From Peribacillus sp. ACCC06369 (GTDB taxonomy: Bacteria; Bacillota; Bacilli; Bacillales; DSM-1321), in the NCBI RefSeq assembly GCF_030348945.1, contig NZ_JAUCEN010000002.1, positions 2,728,001 through 2,792,000 on the forward strand: a stretch of DNA of 64,000 nt, given 5' to 3'. The translations under genes and the position numbers were made by a program. This document shows positions 1 to 7,389 of this stretch, piece after piece. The notes below the pieces were generated by a model that worked only from the letters and a program-made list of their open reading frames with translations, did no database searches and was not told the origin of the DNA. Every line of letters begins with the position of its first letter. The first letter of the stretch is position 1.

Positions 1-1202
1 ATCGTCAAAATCGATACATCACTATGTTCCGATGATACTTTAACCATTTCTGCCCTTTTGGTTGTATCTCGACCACCCCGGAAACCAAAGATATGAAAAA
101 TCTTTTCCGCCCCGCATTCTTTGGCAGTTTGAAGCATGTGATGAATGGCATCAGCAGTATGAGCATAATCGATGACTATTGTCGGTCCATCTTCTTTCTT
201 ATACATTTCAAATCTTCCTGGCACACCAGAAAATTGTTTTAGTGACATGAGAATTTCCTCTTTTTTGATCGGAAACATCTTCGCTATGGAATACGCTGCG
301 GTTGCGTTATATAAATTATGAAGTCCAGGTAATGGTAATTCAATTTTCACAAAGTCATGATGCTCATTCAATAAAATAAAGGGGGTCGTTGCGGTATTAT
401 AATTGGTGATCGTTAAATCGAAGCGATTGGATTTTCCAAATACATAGGTACTGACATTTTTCTCCCGTAAGTATTCTTGTAGTTTTTCTCCCCAGAAATC
501 ATCTCCATTAATAATCGCAAGACCATTGGGTTTCAATTTTTCAAAAAGCAGTAATTTAGCCAGGAAATAATCCTCCATCGTACCGTGGAAGTCGAGATGG
601 TCATGATATAAATTCGTGAAGACACAGAAATCAAATTCAATTCCTTCTAAACGATATTGAGCTAAACCATGCGAAGACACTTCCATAATGACAACCATGT
701 CCTTACTGGCAGCCAGCAAGGAATTCAATTCCATGGTACCTGGAGTCGTATTATGGGAATCGACTTTGTTTCCATTGATAATATGCTGTATTGTCCCAAT
801 GACGGAACAGGTTACCCCATTCTCTTCTAATATTTGTTGAAGCATATAGCTTGTTGTGGTTTTTCCATTTGTACCCGTAATTCCTATCATTATTTTTTTA
901 ATGCTGGGGTCCCCGTAAAACCTTTTCGCGATTGTTCCTAACGCTTTTCGACTGTTCCCCACACGTAGATAAGGAACATCCAATCCCTTAATATCACGTT
1001 CGCCTATTACAACCGATGCCCCTAGACGTATTGCATCTTTAATGTAATTATGGCCATCGGCCTTATATCCGTTTACGGCAACAAAAAGGTATCCATTTTT
1101 TATTTCTTTAGAATTATCGGTTACCCCTGTGATGGATATATCTTCAATGTCCTTCGGCAAATCCCAGTTTATTTCTTCATTCATTATGTCTTTAAGGATC
1201 AT
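1..1202 (-). CDS. murE: MurE-type Mur ligase (UDP-MurNAc-tripeptide synthetase), 3' end outside window
   Basis: Cytoplasmic ATP-dependent ligase that adds the third residue to UDP-MurNAc-L-Ala-D-Glu in peptidoglycan precursor synthesis. About 400 codons are visible on the minus strand. Seen: the ATP loop TGTNGKTTT near residues 109-117, a SSHGL motif followed by a VFTNL-DHLD-HGTM block typical of MurE, and DYAHT in the C-terminal domain. The DNPR motif that would tell mDAP from Lys specificity lies beyond the edge. The ATG at 1202 has AAGGAG eight bases upstream. No other division/cell-wall gene is visible beside it, so it may be a second murE outside the usual cluster; that is inference because only one side can be seen. 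Confidence 0.88.
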   Translation of the reverse strand, partial: MILKDIMNEEINWDLPKDIEDISITGVTDNSKEIKNGYLFVAVNGYKADGHNYIKDAIRLGASVVIGERDIKGLDVPYLRVGNSRKALGTIAKRFYGDPSIKKIMIGITGTNGKTTTSYMLQQILEENGVTCSVIGTIQHIINGNKVDSHNTTPGTMELNSLLAASKDMVVIMEVSSHGLAQYRLEGIEFDFCVFTNLYHDHLDFHGTMEDYFLAKLLLFEKLKPNGLAIINGDDFWGEKLQEYLREKNVSTYVFGKSNRFDLTITNYNTATTPFILLNEHHDFVKIELPLPGLHNLYNATAAYSIAKMFPIKKEEILMSLKQFSGVPGRFEMYKKEDGPTIVIDYAHTADAIHHMLQTAKECGAEKIFHIFGFRGGRDTTKRAEMVKVSSEHSDVSILT

Positions 1203-1424
1203 TAACTTTTCTCCTTTATCATTTAAGCTATTCACCTATCTGTTGTAATAAATATGACCTTCAAAAATGCATAAGTAACAACAAGCCAATATTAGTATTT
1301 ACCAGTAGTCTAAAAATAATTGTTTATCCAGAATTTGTTGTTGGTAAAAATATAGCTCCGTTGAGTCTACCGGGATAGATTTTAACCTTGTCACAGAAAA
1401 AAAAATAGAAAAGCAGCCAGAATG

Positions 1425-1471
1425 AACTGCACCCCAATTGTTAGACACATCTAACAATTGGAGGTGCAGTT
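1425..1471 (+). promoter_or_regulatory. Hairpin at IS left end that covers the orfA ribosome binding site
   Basis: AACTGCACC (1425-1433) pairs with GGTGCAGTT (1463-1471), and CAATTGTTAG pairs with CTAACAATTG inside it, around a six-base loop. The GGAGG that serves orfA lies in the 3' arm. A transcript entering from outside would fold and hide the site, while one starting inside would not. Such guards are known in other IS elements; here the function is inferred from the fold. Confidence 0.6.
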
Positions 1472-1476
1472 TCTTT

Positions 1477-1983
1477 ATGGCCAAATTTACAGCACAACAG
1501 AAAATACAAGCCGTACAGAGATATATTGAAGGTACAGAGGGACAGGCAAGCATAGCTAAATCTATTGGTGTTACTTCTGGAGTATTAATCACTTGGATTC
1601 GACAGTACCAATATCATGGAGAGAGTGCATTTGTAAAACGCTATACAACTTATACGGTAGAAGATAAACTGAAAGTACTTGAATATATGAACTTACAGGG
1701 GACGTCTCTCCGTGAAACTGCTGCGGTTTTCAATATTCCGGCACCTTCTACCCTATTACTTTGGCAAAAACAATGTGAAGCGGAAGGAGTAGACGCCCTC
1801 AAACCAAAGAAAAAGGGGCGTCCATCCATGAAAAAAGAAACGAAGAAACCACTAGCAGAAGGATCATTAGAGGCATTAAAGGCTGAAAATGAGCGTTTGC
1901 GTGCGGAGAATGCCTATTTAAAAAAGTTGAAAGCCTTAGTTCAGGAAAGAGAAGTGTCAGAACGCAAGAAAAAGCGAAAGTAG
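1477..1983 (+). CDS. IS3-family transposase OrfA (helix-turn-helix)
   Basis: DNA-binding subunit of the IS transposase, about 168 residues from the ATG at 1477, preceded by GGAGG. It has two helix-turn-helix blocks ([17 protein letters not shown] near the start and a second near residues 65-100) and a C-terminal coiled coil ([18 protein letters not shown]). It overlaps orfB, which lies in the -1 frame; an A-rich run just before the orfA stop (around 1965-1978) is a plausible slippage site for an OrfAB fusion. An upstream in-frame ATG at 1438 lies within the terminal repeat and is less likely. Confidence 0.9.
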   Translation: MAKFTAQQKIQAVQRYIEGTEGQASIAKSIGVTSGVLITWIRQYQYHGESAFVKRYTTYTVEDKLKVLEYMNLQGTSLRETAAVFNIPAPSTLLLWQKQCEAEGVDALKPKKKGRPSMKKETKKPLAEGSLEALKAENERLRAENAYLKKLKALVQEREVSERKKKRK

Positions 1984-2822
1984 TGTACGAACTAAGGGGA
2001 GAATTTAATTTAAAGCTACTTCTATCTGTCGCGAATATCGCACGGAGCACCTATTATTATTGGAGAAACGCCTTCGGGCGTCAGGATAAATACGTGGAGA
2101 TAAAGTCTGTCATCGAAGAGATATTTCAGACGAATAGAGGGAGATATGGATATCGACGTATCACCTTAGAATTACATAATCGGGGCATTGTGATTAACCA
2201 TAAAACGGTGCTTCGATTGATGAATGAGCTGGGGTTAAAGTGTCTGGTACGTTTGAAGAAATACCGTTCGTACAAAGGCAAGGTTGGAAAGATTGCACCC
2301 AATATTCTCGAGCGTAATTTTAAAGCAACAAAGCCAAATGAAAAATGGGTCACTGATGTGACGGAATTTCATCTAAAAGGTGAGAAGTTGTACTTATCGC
2401 CCATTCTTGATTTATTTAATGGAGAAATCATCGCCTACAATATCGAATCACGTCCTATTTACCCTTTAGTCTCCAAGATGTTAGACCAAGCCATAATGCG
2501 ATTGGAATCGGAAGATTCACCCATCCTTCATTCGGATCAAGGCTGGCACTACCAAATGAAACCCTATTCACATACCTTGAAGACACATGCGATTACACAA
2601 AGCATGTCTCGGAAGGGAAATTGTCTCGACAACGCTGTCATGGAAAACTTCTTTGGCTTATTAAAATCCGAATTGCTTTATTTACAGAAGTTCGACAGCA
2701 TGAAGCATTTCAAACAAGAATTAGAAGATTATATTTATTATTACAATCACCAACGAATTAAGGTGAAATTAAAAGGCATGAGCCCGGTTGATTACCGGGT
2801 TCATGCCCTCAAGGTTGCCTAA
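1983..2822 (+). CDS. IS3-family transposase OrfB (DDE integrase domain)
   Basis: Catalytic subunit carrying an rve/DDE domain. Seen: an N-terminal HTH_21 block ([12 protein letters not shown]), the first Asp in WVTDVTEF, the second in [10 protein letters not shown] and the Glu in [14 protein letters not shown]; the C-terminus has [19 protein letters not shown], typical of the family. The nominal GTG start at 1983 overlaps the orfA stop, so it is probably made mainly as a -1 frameshift product. The three catalytic residues are present and the frame is uninterrupted. Confidence 0.93.
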   Translation: MYELRGEFNLKLLLSVANIARSTYYYWRNAFGRQDKYVEIKSVIEEIFQTNRGRYGYRRITLELHNRGIVINHKTVLRLMNELGLKCLVRLKKYRSYKGKVGKIAPNILERNFKATKPNEKWVTDVTEFHLKGEKLYLSPILDLFNGEIIAYNIESRPIYPLVSKMLDQAIMRLESEDSPILHSDQGWHYQMKPYSHTLKTHAITQSMSRKGNCLDNAVMENFFGLLKSELLYLQKFDSMKHFKQELEDYIYYYNHQRIKVKLKGMSPVDYRVHALKVA

Positions 2823-2983
2823 CTAAATAAAGTGTCTAACTTTTTGGGTTCACTTCAGAATTGGCTGCTTTTTTTTGGTCCTATATGGATATAGCTAAGA
2901 TACACCCTTTTAAGTTGAATCGAGAATTTTTTTTCTTTTATTCCCCAGTAATTCACTAGGTTACAACACTTTTTCCATGCCTA

Positions 2984-4234
2984 TTAGTGAGTTTCCAGGG
3001 TTTGTGTTTCCGCCTTTTGATTGTACAATGGCAAAATGAAAACCATACCTAGAATAAAAAAGAATGCCGCGGTTTCAAAAATGGCGACGAGTGAAAATTG
3101 CTCCTTCAACACGCCTGCCGCACTCATAGTCAAAACCATCGAACCCGTGAATAATGGGCTTAAGATTCCATTGACCCTTCCAATGAACTCGCCTTCTGTC
3201 CTCTGCAATATCAATGTATTGATCCCTATTTGAATACAAGGCAGCATCAACCCATTAAAGAACTCGGCAGTAAGTGTTATCCAAAGATTTGTTGACAGCC
3301 CCATTACAGCCAATCCAATGGCATTCACAAGCATTCCTAAAGCTAATAATCTCTGAGGTGCCACCTTTTTGGCAAAAATCATCACACCAGCTCCGCCTAA
3401 AATCATACCGAACCCATTCACCATAAATAACCATTGGAGGTTTTCCTTAGGCAGGTGGAGTTGTTCGGTAACAAGGAATATCGAAAGCGGTTGAATGAAA
3501 CCCAGTCCGAGCCCGGCGGCTAAAAAACATAAACCAAGCAGACTTAGTTCTTTTTTTCGCAACACGTAGCTCACTCCGCTTTTCATTTCTTGCCATAATG
3601 TTGTTTTTGCGGTTTCTACATTCAGTTCGCGATCTTTTGGAAGGAAAGCGAGTGCTCCAGCTGAAAGTAAAAACGCCAGGCCGGTGATTCCAATCGAGAT
3701 ATTGATTCCGAATGATTGGTAGGCAAATGTACCGAGAATCGGACCTAGAACCATAAATACTGCGAAGACGGTCTGATAAACTGACATCCCTGTCTGAATT
3801 TGACTTTCTGGTAAGTGCATCTTAAATAGCTTCATGCCTGATGGCTGAGAAAATTGAGAAAGTATCGCCGAAATCAACGTTGCAAAAAACACCATTTTCC
3901 AACTACCGAAGATAAGTGCGATAAGCACAGCAAAAACGGATATTGCACTTAAAATATCACACCAAACCATCGTTTTTTTCGGACTCCAGCGGTCAGCAAA
4001 AGTTCCACCAATAAATGAAAAAATGAAAATTGGTGCGAATTCCGCTACTGAAATCATGGAAATGGCAAAGGCATCACCGTTTGTCTTTTCCATGACGAAT
4101 AACAAAACGGCAAAATTTCGTACCCAGATTCCTATTTGTAAAAACAAGCCTGAAAAGATAATGGCCTGAAAAACACGATTTTTAAATATGTTCTGTTCCT
4201 TATTACTTAATGGTAAAGATGTGTTTTTTTCCAA
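2984..4234 (-). CDS. MFS efflux transporter, MefA/EntS-like
   Basis: Twelve-helix inner-membrane exporter of the major facilitator superfamily, 416 residues. The loop after helix 2 reads GGTFADRWSPKKTM, and the sequence resembles the macrolide/siderophore exporter branch. I chose the TTG at 4234 because CAGGAGG lies eight bases upstream; a longer frame reaching 4282 would run through that site. The ribosome binding site is itself in a hairpin (4243-4269), which suggests translational control. The natural terminator downstream is broken by the IS3-family element. The substrate cannot be read from sequence. Confidence 0.85.
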   Translation of the reverse strand: MEKNTSLPLSNKEQNIFKNRVFQAIIFSGLFLQIGIWVRNFAVLLFVMEKTNGDAFAISMISVAEFAPIFIFSFIGGTFADRWSPKKTMVWCDILSAISVFAVLIALIFGSWKMVFFATLISAILSQFSQPSGMKLFKMHLPESQIQTGMSVYQTVFAVFMVLGPILGTFAYQSFGINISIGITGLAFLLSAGALAFLPKDRELNVETAKTTLWQEMKSGVSYVLRKKELSLLGLCFLAAGLGLGFIQPLSIFLVTEQLHLPKENLQWLFMVNGFGMILGGAGVMIFAKKVAPQRLLALGMLVNAIGLAVMGLSTNLWITLTAEFFNGLMLPCIQIGINTLILQRTEGEFIGRVNGILSPLFTGSMVLTMSAAGVLKEQFSLVAIFETAAFFFILGMVFILPLYNQKAETQTLETH

Positions 4235-4242
4235 TATAAAAA

Positions 4243-4269
4243 CCTCCTGAGAAATTTCTGGACAGGAGG
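4243..4269 (-). promoter_or_regulatory. Hairpin sequestering the MFS ribosome binding site
   Basis: On the minus strand CCTCCTG (4263-4269) is followed by 13 bases and then CAGGAGG (4243-4249), the Shine-Dalgarno of the MFS gene. The 7-bp stem is perfect. Further upstream, inverted TAATCCTAT / ATAGGATTA arms lie around 4351-4415 and a short frame starts near 4391. This resembles translational attenuators of drug exporters, but the trigger is unknown. Confidence 0.55.
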
Positions 4270-4544
4270 CAGTACAATACAAATTTAAAAAGGCAAAATA
4301 TTCCTAATGGAAGGAACACAATGATCTTTGTTTGTATTTTAATGTACAGACTAATCCTATCCAGAAAAAAAAGATCGTATTTATCACGCATTTTTTTCTT
4401 AAAGAATAGGATTAAATGATCATCGTTTCAAGGTCACCCTTCCATTTTATGTTAATTTCATAATAATCGATTTAATCTGATAAATCAAGGTAAAATCCAA
4501 AAAAATAATACTTTTTTTGGTGAGGCGTGTTCAATTTTTTGTAC

Positions 4545-4575
4545 AAAAAAACGGACTTCCTTTAAAAGAAAGCCC
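4545..4575 (-). terminator. Terminator of the Spo0M-like/MscS operon
   Basis: Minus strand GGGCTTTC, loop, GGAAGTCC, then TTTTTTT; 107 bases after the MscS stop. Confidence 0.75.
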
Positions 4576-4682
4576 TTTTATTTCCTTAAGTTTTAAGGAT
4601 ATGTAGCTGAGTAATGTTAGTGCCGTTTGTTACACTCCATGATCATTATCTTCATGACCTCAAGCAAGTGTGATTCTTCTTT

Positions 4683-5564
4683 TCAGTTCCCCATCATACG
4701 TTCATGATTCTGATTTGCTTGTACAAGCAAATGGGATGATGGCATTAGAATTTGATGCTCATGTAAAGCAGTCATCATTTCAAACCTCACACTTCTTGCT
4801 GTTTCAAAGTAATGTTCAGGTTTAACAAGTCCGACTAAGCATAGTTCATATCCAACATATTTGAGATTCGGATTTAAATCCGTAATGCCAATGTATCTAA
4901 AATCCTCTTCAGGTGTACCATCCTCTAGCCTTAGCAGGGTTTCACCATACTTCTCATTGCAGATAATGCATATATCTTCCAACAGCCGTTTTACCTTTTC
5001 AGGATTTTCTTGGTAACTTACTGTAATGCGCTCAATGATTCGCATTCTCCCTTTATTAAAATTTTGAATCGTCCTGATTTCACTGTGTGGGATTGTCAGC
5101 AATTTTCCTGACCATTCCCTGATCTGCATGAACCGGATACCGATTTCCTCTACGGTTCCGGAACTTGTCCCATTGAAAGTCACAAAATTCCCTACTCGGA
5201 ATTCATTATCTGACAGCCTTACAAATCCCAATAAGATATCTTTAAGCATTTGCTGCGCCGCAAATCCGATAACGACCCCTACAATCCCAGCTCCAGCTAA
5301 AATTCCTTTTAGGTCTATGAACTGTCCAATCAGATAAATGAGGAAAATCGCAGCAATGCCGTACCTAAGTGTAGAACGAGTAACCCCCTGTATCGTTTTT
5401 TCCACTTCTTCATCAAAAAAGGCGGACCTCTTAAAGAACCATTCGACCATTTTATTCAAAATATAATAAACCGCCATTAACAGTAATGCCAATATAAAAA
5501 GCCTCATTAATAAGAATTCTTCCAGGATATCCAAAGCACGCTCAGTTATATTCAAGAAGTCCAT
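4683..5564 (-). CDS. MscS-family small-conductance mechanosensitive channel
   Basis: Membrane channel of the MscS family, 293 residues, close to the YkuT size class. Seen: hydrophobic helices near residues 18-40, 68-86 and 88-112; the pore-lining TM3 (GIVGVVIGFAAQQMLKDILLGF region) and the beta-domain start DNEFRVGNFV; a soluble alpha/beta C-terminus ends the protein. ATG at 5564 with GGTGG just upstream. It follows the Spo0M-like gene by 20 bases and both lie downstream of a manganese-type riboswitch, so it is probably made when Mn is high. Family knowledge: opens on hypo-osmotic stress. A Mn-linked role is inference. Confidence 0.9.
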   Translation of the reverse strand: MDFLNITERALDILEEFLLMRLFILALLLMAVYYILNKMVEWFFKRSAFFDEEVEKTIQGVTRSTLRYGIAAIFLIYLIGQFIDLKGILAGAGIVGVVIGFAAQQMLKDILLGFVRLSDNEFRVGNFVTFNGTSSGTVEEIGIRFMQIREWSGKLLTIPHSEIRTIQNFNKGRMRIIERITVSYQENPEKVKRLLEDICIICNEKYGETLLRLEDGTPEEDFRYIGITDLNPNLKYVGYELCLVGLVKPEHYFETARSVRFEMMTALHEHQILMPSSHLLVQANQNHERMMGN

Positions 5565-5584
5565 GTTCCACCTACATTTCCACT

Positions 5585-5977
5585 TTATTCAGAATCGATT
5601 AAAAGCCAGTCGTCATCTTTGCCTATTATCCCTTTATCAAGTATGAGTCTCGTTTTAAGGCGATAGGAAACCCCTCGCTTATAAGGCTCCTCCAACGTAG
5701 GCAGACAAAAGTTAAAAGGAATTTCATTACTTTCCCCAGACTTAATCACACTTGAAGATAAAATGGTGCTCGTCTTAAGGGTATTTTCCATCCCTGTCGA
5801 ATGAGTATCCATTATTAAATCACATTCAATTCTCCTTATTCTTTGCTCTTGTGTACCACCTTTAATCAAGAAATACCCATTTATACATTCACCAGATTTA
5901 TACGTATTTTTCGAAAGGATTAAATCAATTTGTGCCGAACCTATCCCTAAAAGTAACAAAGATTTTCTAAGTATCAA
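5585..5977 (-). CDS. Short Spo0M-like (arrestin-fold) protein
   Basis: About 130 residues resembling the N-terminal half of the sporulation-control protein Spo0M (B. subtilis Spo0M is about twice as long). The match is clear at LGIGSAQIDLILSKNTY and GYFLIKGGTQEQRIRRIE near the start, then the PF-CLP segment. I prefer the TTG at 5977, because TGGAG lies seven bases upstream; a GTG at 5986 overlaps that site. First gene after the manganese-type riboswitch, 20 bases ahead of mscS. Cytoplasmic; function unknown. The missing second lobe may be a family trait or a truncation; the stop is clean and the operon spacing normal, so I favour the former. Confidence 0.7.
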   Translation of the reverse strand: MILRKSLLLLGIGSAQIDLILSKNTYKSGECINGYFLIKGGTQEQRIRRIECDLIMDTHSTGMENTLKTSTILSSSVIKSGESNEIPFNFCLPTLEEPYKRGVSYRLKTRLILDKGIIGKDDDWLLIDSE

Positions 5978-6055
5978 AGAACACACTCCATTTATATTTA
6001 TTTGTTTCTATTATCAACCCAAAAGTTCATACATTTCCTAAGTATGCATCACTAC

Positions 6056-6087
6056 AAAAAAACCTTTACACATTTTGGTAAAGGTTT
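6056..6087 (-). terminator. Riboswitch expression-platform terminator
   Basis: Minus strand AAACCTTTAC, eight-base loop, GTAAAGGTTT, then seven T. The 5' arm can instead pair with GGGTAAAGGT (complement of 6103-6112), giving an antiterminator, so the two folds exclude each other. Confidence 0.85.
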
Positions 6088-6101
6088 ACTAAAATAAAAT
6101 A

Positions 6102-6209
6102 GACCTTTACCCATAGGTAAGGTCTGGCTAACAACAATATGCTGCCAACAACACCGAGAGCTATGAACTCCGTAATGACGATATTGTTGTAAAAGCTACT
6201 CCCCTTAGG
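6102..6209 (-). promoter_or_regulatory. yybP-ykoY (manganese) riboswitch
   Basis: Minus-strand leader. Seen: the hallmark GGGGAGTAGC near the 5' end (6195-6204), an ATCGTCA loop, a nested CGGAG/CTC stem, ACAACA/TGTTGT closing pairs, a GGC/GCC stem and the 3' closing strand GACCTTACC (6116-6124) that pairs with CCTAAGG. After the aptamer, GACCTTACC can pair with GGGTAAAGGTC (6102-6112), leaving the terminator arm free; when the aptamer holds its own 3' strand, GGGTAAAGGT is released to block the terminator. This is the logic of a transcriptional ON switch, as known for Mn2+ sensing by this family. The next genes are a Spo0M-like gene and mscS, not a recognised Mn exporter. Confidence 0.85.
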
Positions 6210-6233
6210 AGAATGTATTCAATTATATTGTTT

Positions 6234-6263
6234 ATCATACGGTAAGATTAGAAAGGTTGTCAA
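6234..6263 (-). promoter_or_regulatory. SigA-type promoter of the riboswitch operon
   Basis: TTGACA (6263-6258), 18-bp spacer, TATGAT (6239-6234), about 25 bases before the aptamer. The -35 lies in a dyad AAAGGTT-N4-AACCTTT (6252-6269), a possible operator. Confidence 0.8.
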
Positions 6264-6540
6264 ACCTTTATTTTTTTATTTTAGGGTTCTAACCAGGAAA
6301 TTTCAGTTCTTTGCACATATATTGATATAAATGAAAATATATTGAATTAACTTGTCCAGATATTGCAAAAGAATTAACTACTGGGTTTTAAATAGGCCAG
6401 TTAGTGGAATATGAAGTATGTAACAGCCGTTGTCCTTCCATATCACCATTTCATTTTACAACTGGATGAACGCTCCTTTCAAAAAGAATAAAGTGAACAA
6501 TTTATGTATATTTAATGAAAACTAAAATTAAATTTAAAAA

Positions 6541-6593
6541 TTAACAATATTTCTCTTTTACTTATGATAATCATGTTGTAATATAAATGTAAC
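6541..6593 (+). promoter_or_regulatory. iseA promoter with WalR box
   Basis: TTAACA (6541-6546), 16-bp spacer, TATGAT (6563-6568). A direct repeat TGTAAT-N5-TGTAAC at 6577-6593 fits the WalR (YycF) consensus TGTWAH-N5-TGTWAH and overlaps the expected start of transcription, a position that fits repression, as known for B. subtilis iseA. The rest of 6270-6540 shows no gene that I recognise. Confidence 0.7.
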
Positions 6594-6652
6594 AATTGTA
6601 ATATTAATTAAACTTTCGTTACATAAGATATTAGGGATTGGGGAGATTAAGT

Positions 6653-7186
6653 ATGAAAAAATTTTCAGGTATACTATTATCCATTATCATTCTATTTTTC
6701 ACATTGAGTGCTCAAGTTACCGCACAAACCACATCACAGAATTTATCAAACGTAAATGCATTAAAGATAGCCGATAATGCCAGCAAACATTTTTGGAATG
6801 CATTACATGGGTACACTAATCGTTCATGTTCACAAAAAACATTCAATTATAAAGGGACAGAGTATTCATACCTTTGCCAAGAATTCAATACAAAAGCTAA
6901 ATTGACTAACTACTTAGCAGAGACATTTACCAATAATGCAGTTGAAAAAGGCCTGAATAAATATAACTACATTACCCATAAAGGGAAATTAGCCCGTCCT
7001 ATCGGAGACGGCGACAGCATGTTGTTGTGGAAAAAAGCAAAAATTAAATTAGTCTATCAAAAATTAAACGTAAGATCCTACAATTTAACTGTACCTACAG
7101 TCGACGGTGAATCAGTAAAAAGAACTGTAACCTTTTATAAGTCCGGATCTAAGTGGAAAGTTAATCAGTTCGATGCAGTTCAATAA
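6653..7186 (+). CDS. iseA: IseA-family DL-endopeptidase inhibitor (secreted)
   Basis: Secreted inhibitor of cell-wall DL-endopeptidases (LytE/LytF/CwlO type), which limits autolysis. 177 residues from the ATG at 6653, preceded by GGGGAG. Seen: a Sec signal peptide (MKKFSGILLSIIILFF, cleavage after VTAQ), then the IseA pattern with HFWNALHGY, YKGTEYSYL, EFNTKAKL, KLARPIGDGDS and YQKLNVRSY. Two Cys residues near 59 and 73 of the precursor could pair. The WalR box in front supports the assignment: IseA is repressed by the WalKR system in B. subtilis. Monocistronic, with its own terminator. Confidence 0.85.
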   Translation: MKKFSGILLSIIILFFTLSAQVTAQTTSQNLSNVNALKIADNASKHFWNALHGYTNRSCSQKTFNYKGTEYSYLCQEFNTKAKLTNYLAETFTNNAVEKGLNKYNYITHKGKLARPIGDGDSMLLWKKAKIKLVYQKLNVRSYNLTVPTVDGESVKRTVTFYKSGSKWKVNQFDAVQ

Positions 7187-7206
7187 AAAAATGGGTTAAA
7201 TGCCAT

Positions 7207-7259
7207 ACCTCATATGCCGTATAGTTAGCTATAAACTATATAACATATGAGGTTTTTTT
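7207..7259 (+). terminator. iseA terminator
   Basis: ACCTCATATG (7207-7216) pairs with CATATGAGGT (7244-7253), then a T run; an inner TAGTT/AACTA stem fills the loop. Confidence 0.85.
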
Positions 7260-7365
7260 GTTTCCCGCTAGTACTTGAGAAATACCCAGTAGTGCCTTCA
7301 TATCAGCTCACAGCCTTGAATTATCTCCCTCCCTTCCCCACTTACCAATTAAACCCTCATACAAA

Positions 7366-7388
7366 AAAACACAGCAAGGATGCTGTGC
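7366..7388 (-). terminator. Terminator of the PadR/HAAS operon
   Basis: Minus strand CACAGCA-TCCT-TGCTGTG followed by seven T, directly after and partly touching the stop region of the HAAS gene. Confidence 0.8.
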
Positions 7389-7389
7389 C

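Larger units (their letters stand above)
1423..2857 (+). mobile_element. IS3-family insertion sequence (IS150-like), intact
   Basis: A 1435-bp element with two overlapping transposase frames. Imperfect 26-bp terminal inverted repeats lie at 1423-1448 and 2832-2857; both end in GTTAGACAC on the inner side and begin TGAA. It is flanked by a 3-bp direct repeat GAA (1420-1422 and 2858-2860), as expected for this group. The DNA just outside the repeats forms two halves of one hairpin, so the element sits in the loop of a former terminator. Both frames are open, so it is probably active or recently active. Confidence 0.93.
1409..2872. terminator. Intrinsic terminator split by the IS3-family insertion
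   Basis: Left arm AAAAGCAGCCA at 1409-1419 and right arm TGGCTGCTTTT at 2862-2872 are perfect complements. With the element and one GAA copy removed they give an 11-bp stem with loop GAAT, followed by a T tract on both strands. On the minus strand it would end transcription of the MFS gene whose stop is at 2984. Confidence 0.75.

Noticed and set aside
1299..1592. Minus-strand frame of 97 codons across the IS3 left end
   Set aside because: It crosses the terminal repeat and lies antisense to orfA; no ribosome binding site or known motif.
4203..4391. 62-codon minus frame upstream of and overlapping the MFS start
   Set aside because: Only its first part could be a leader peptide; it overlaps the real start in another frame and has a weak ribosome binding site.
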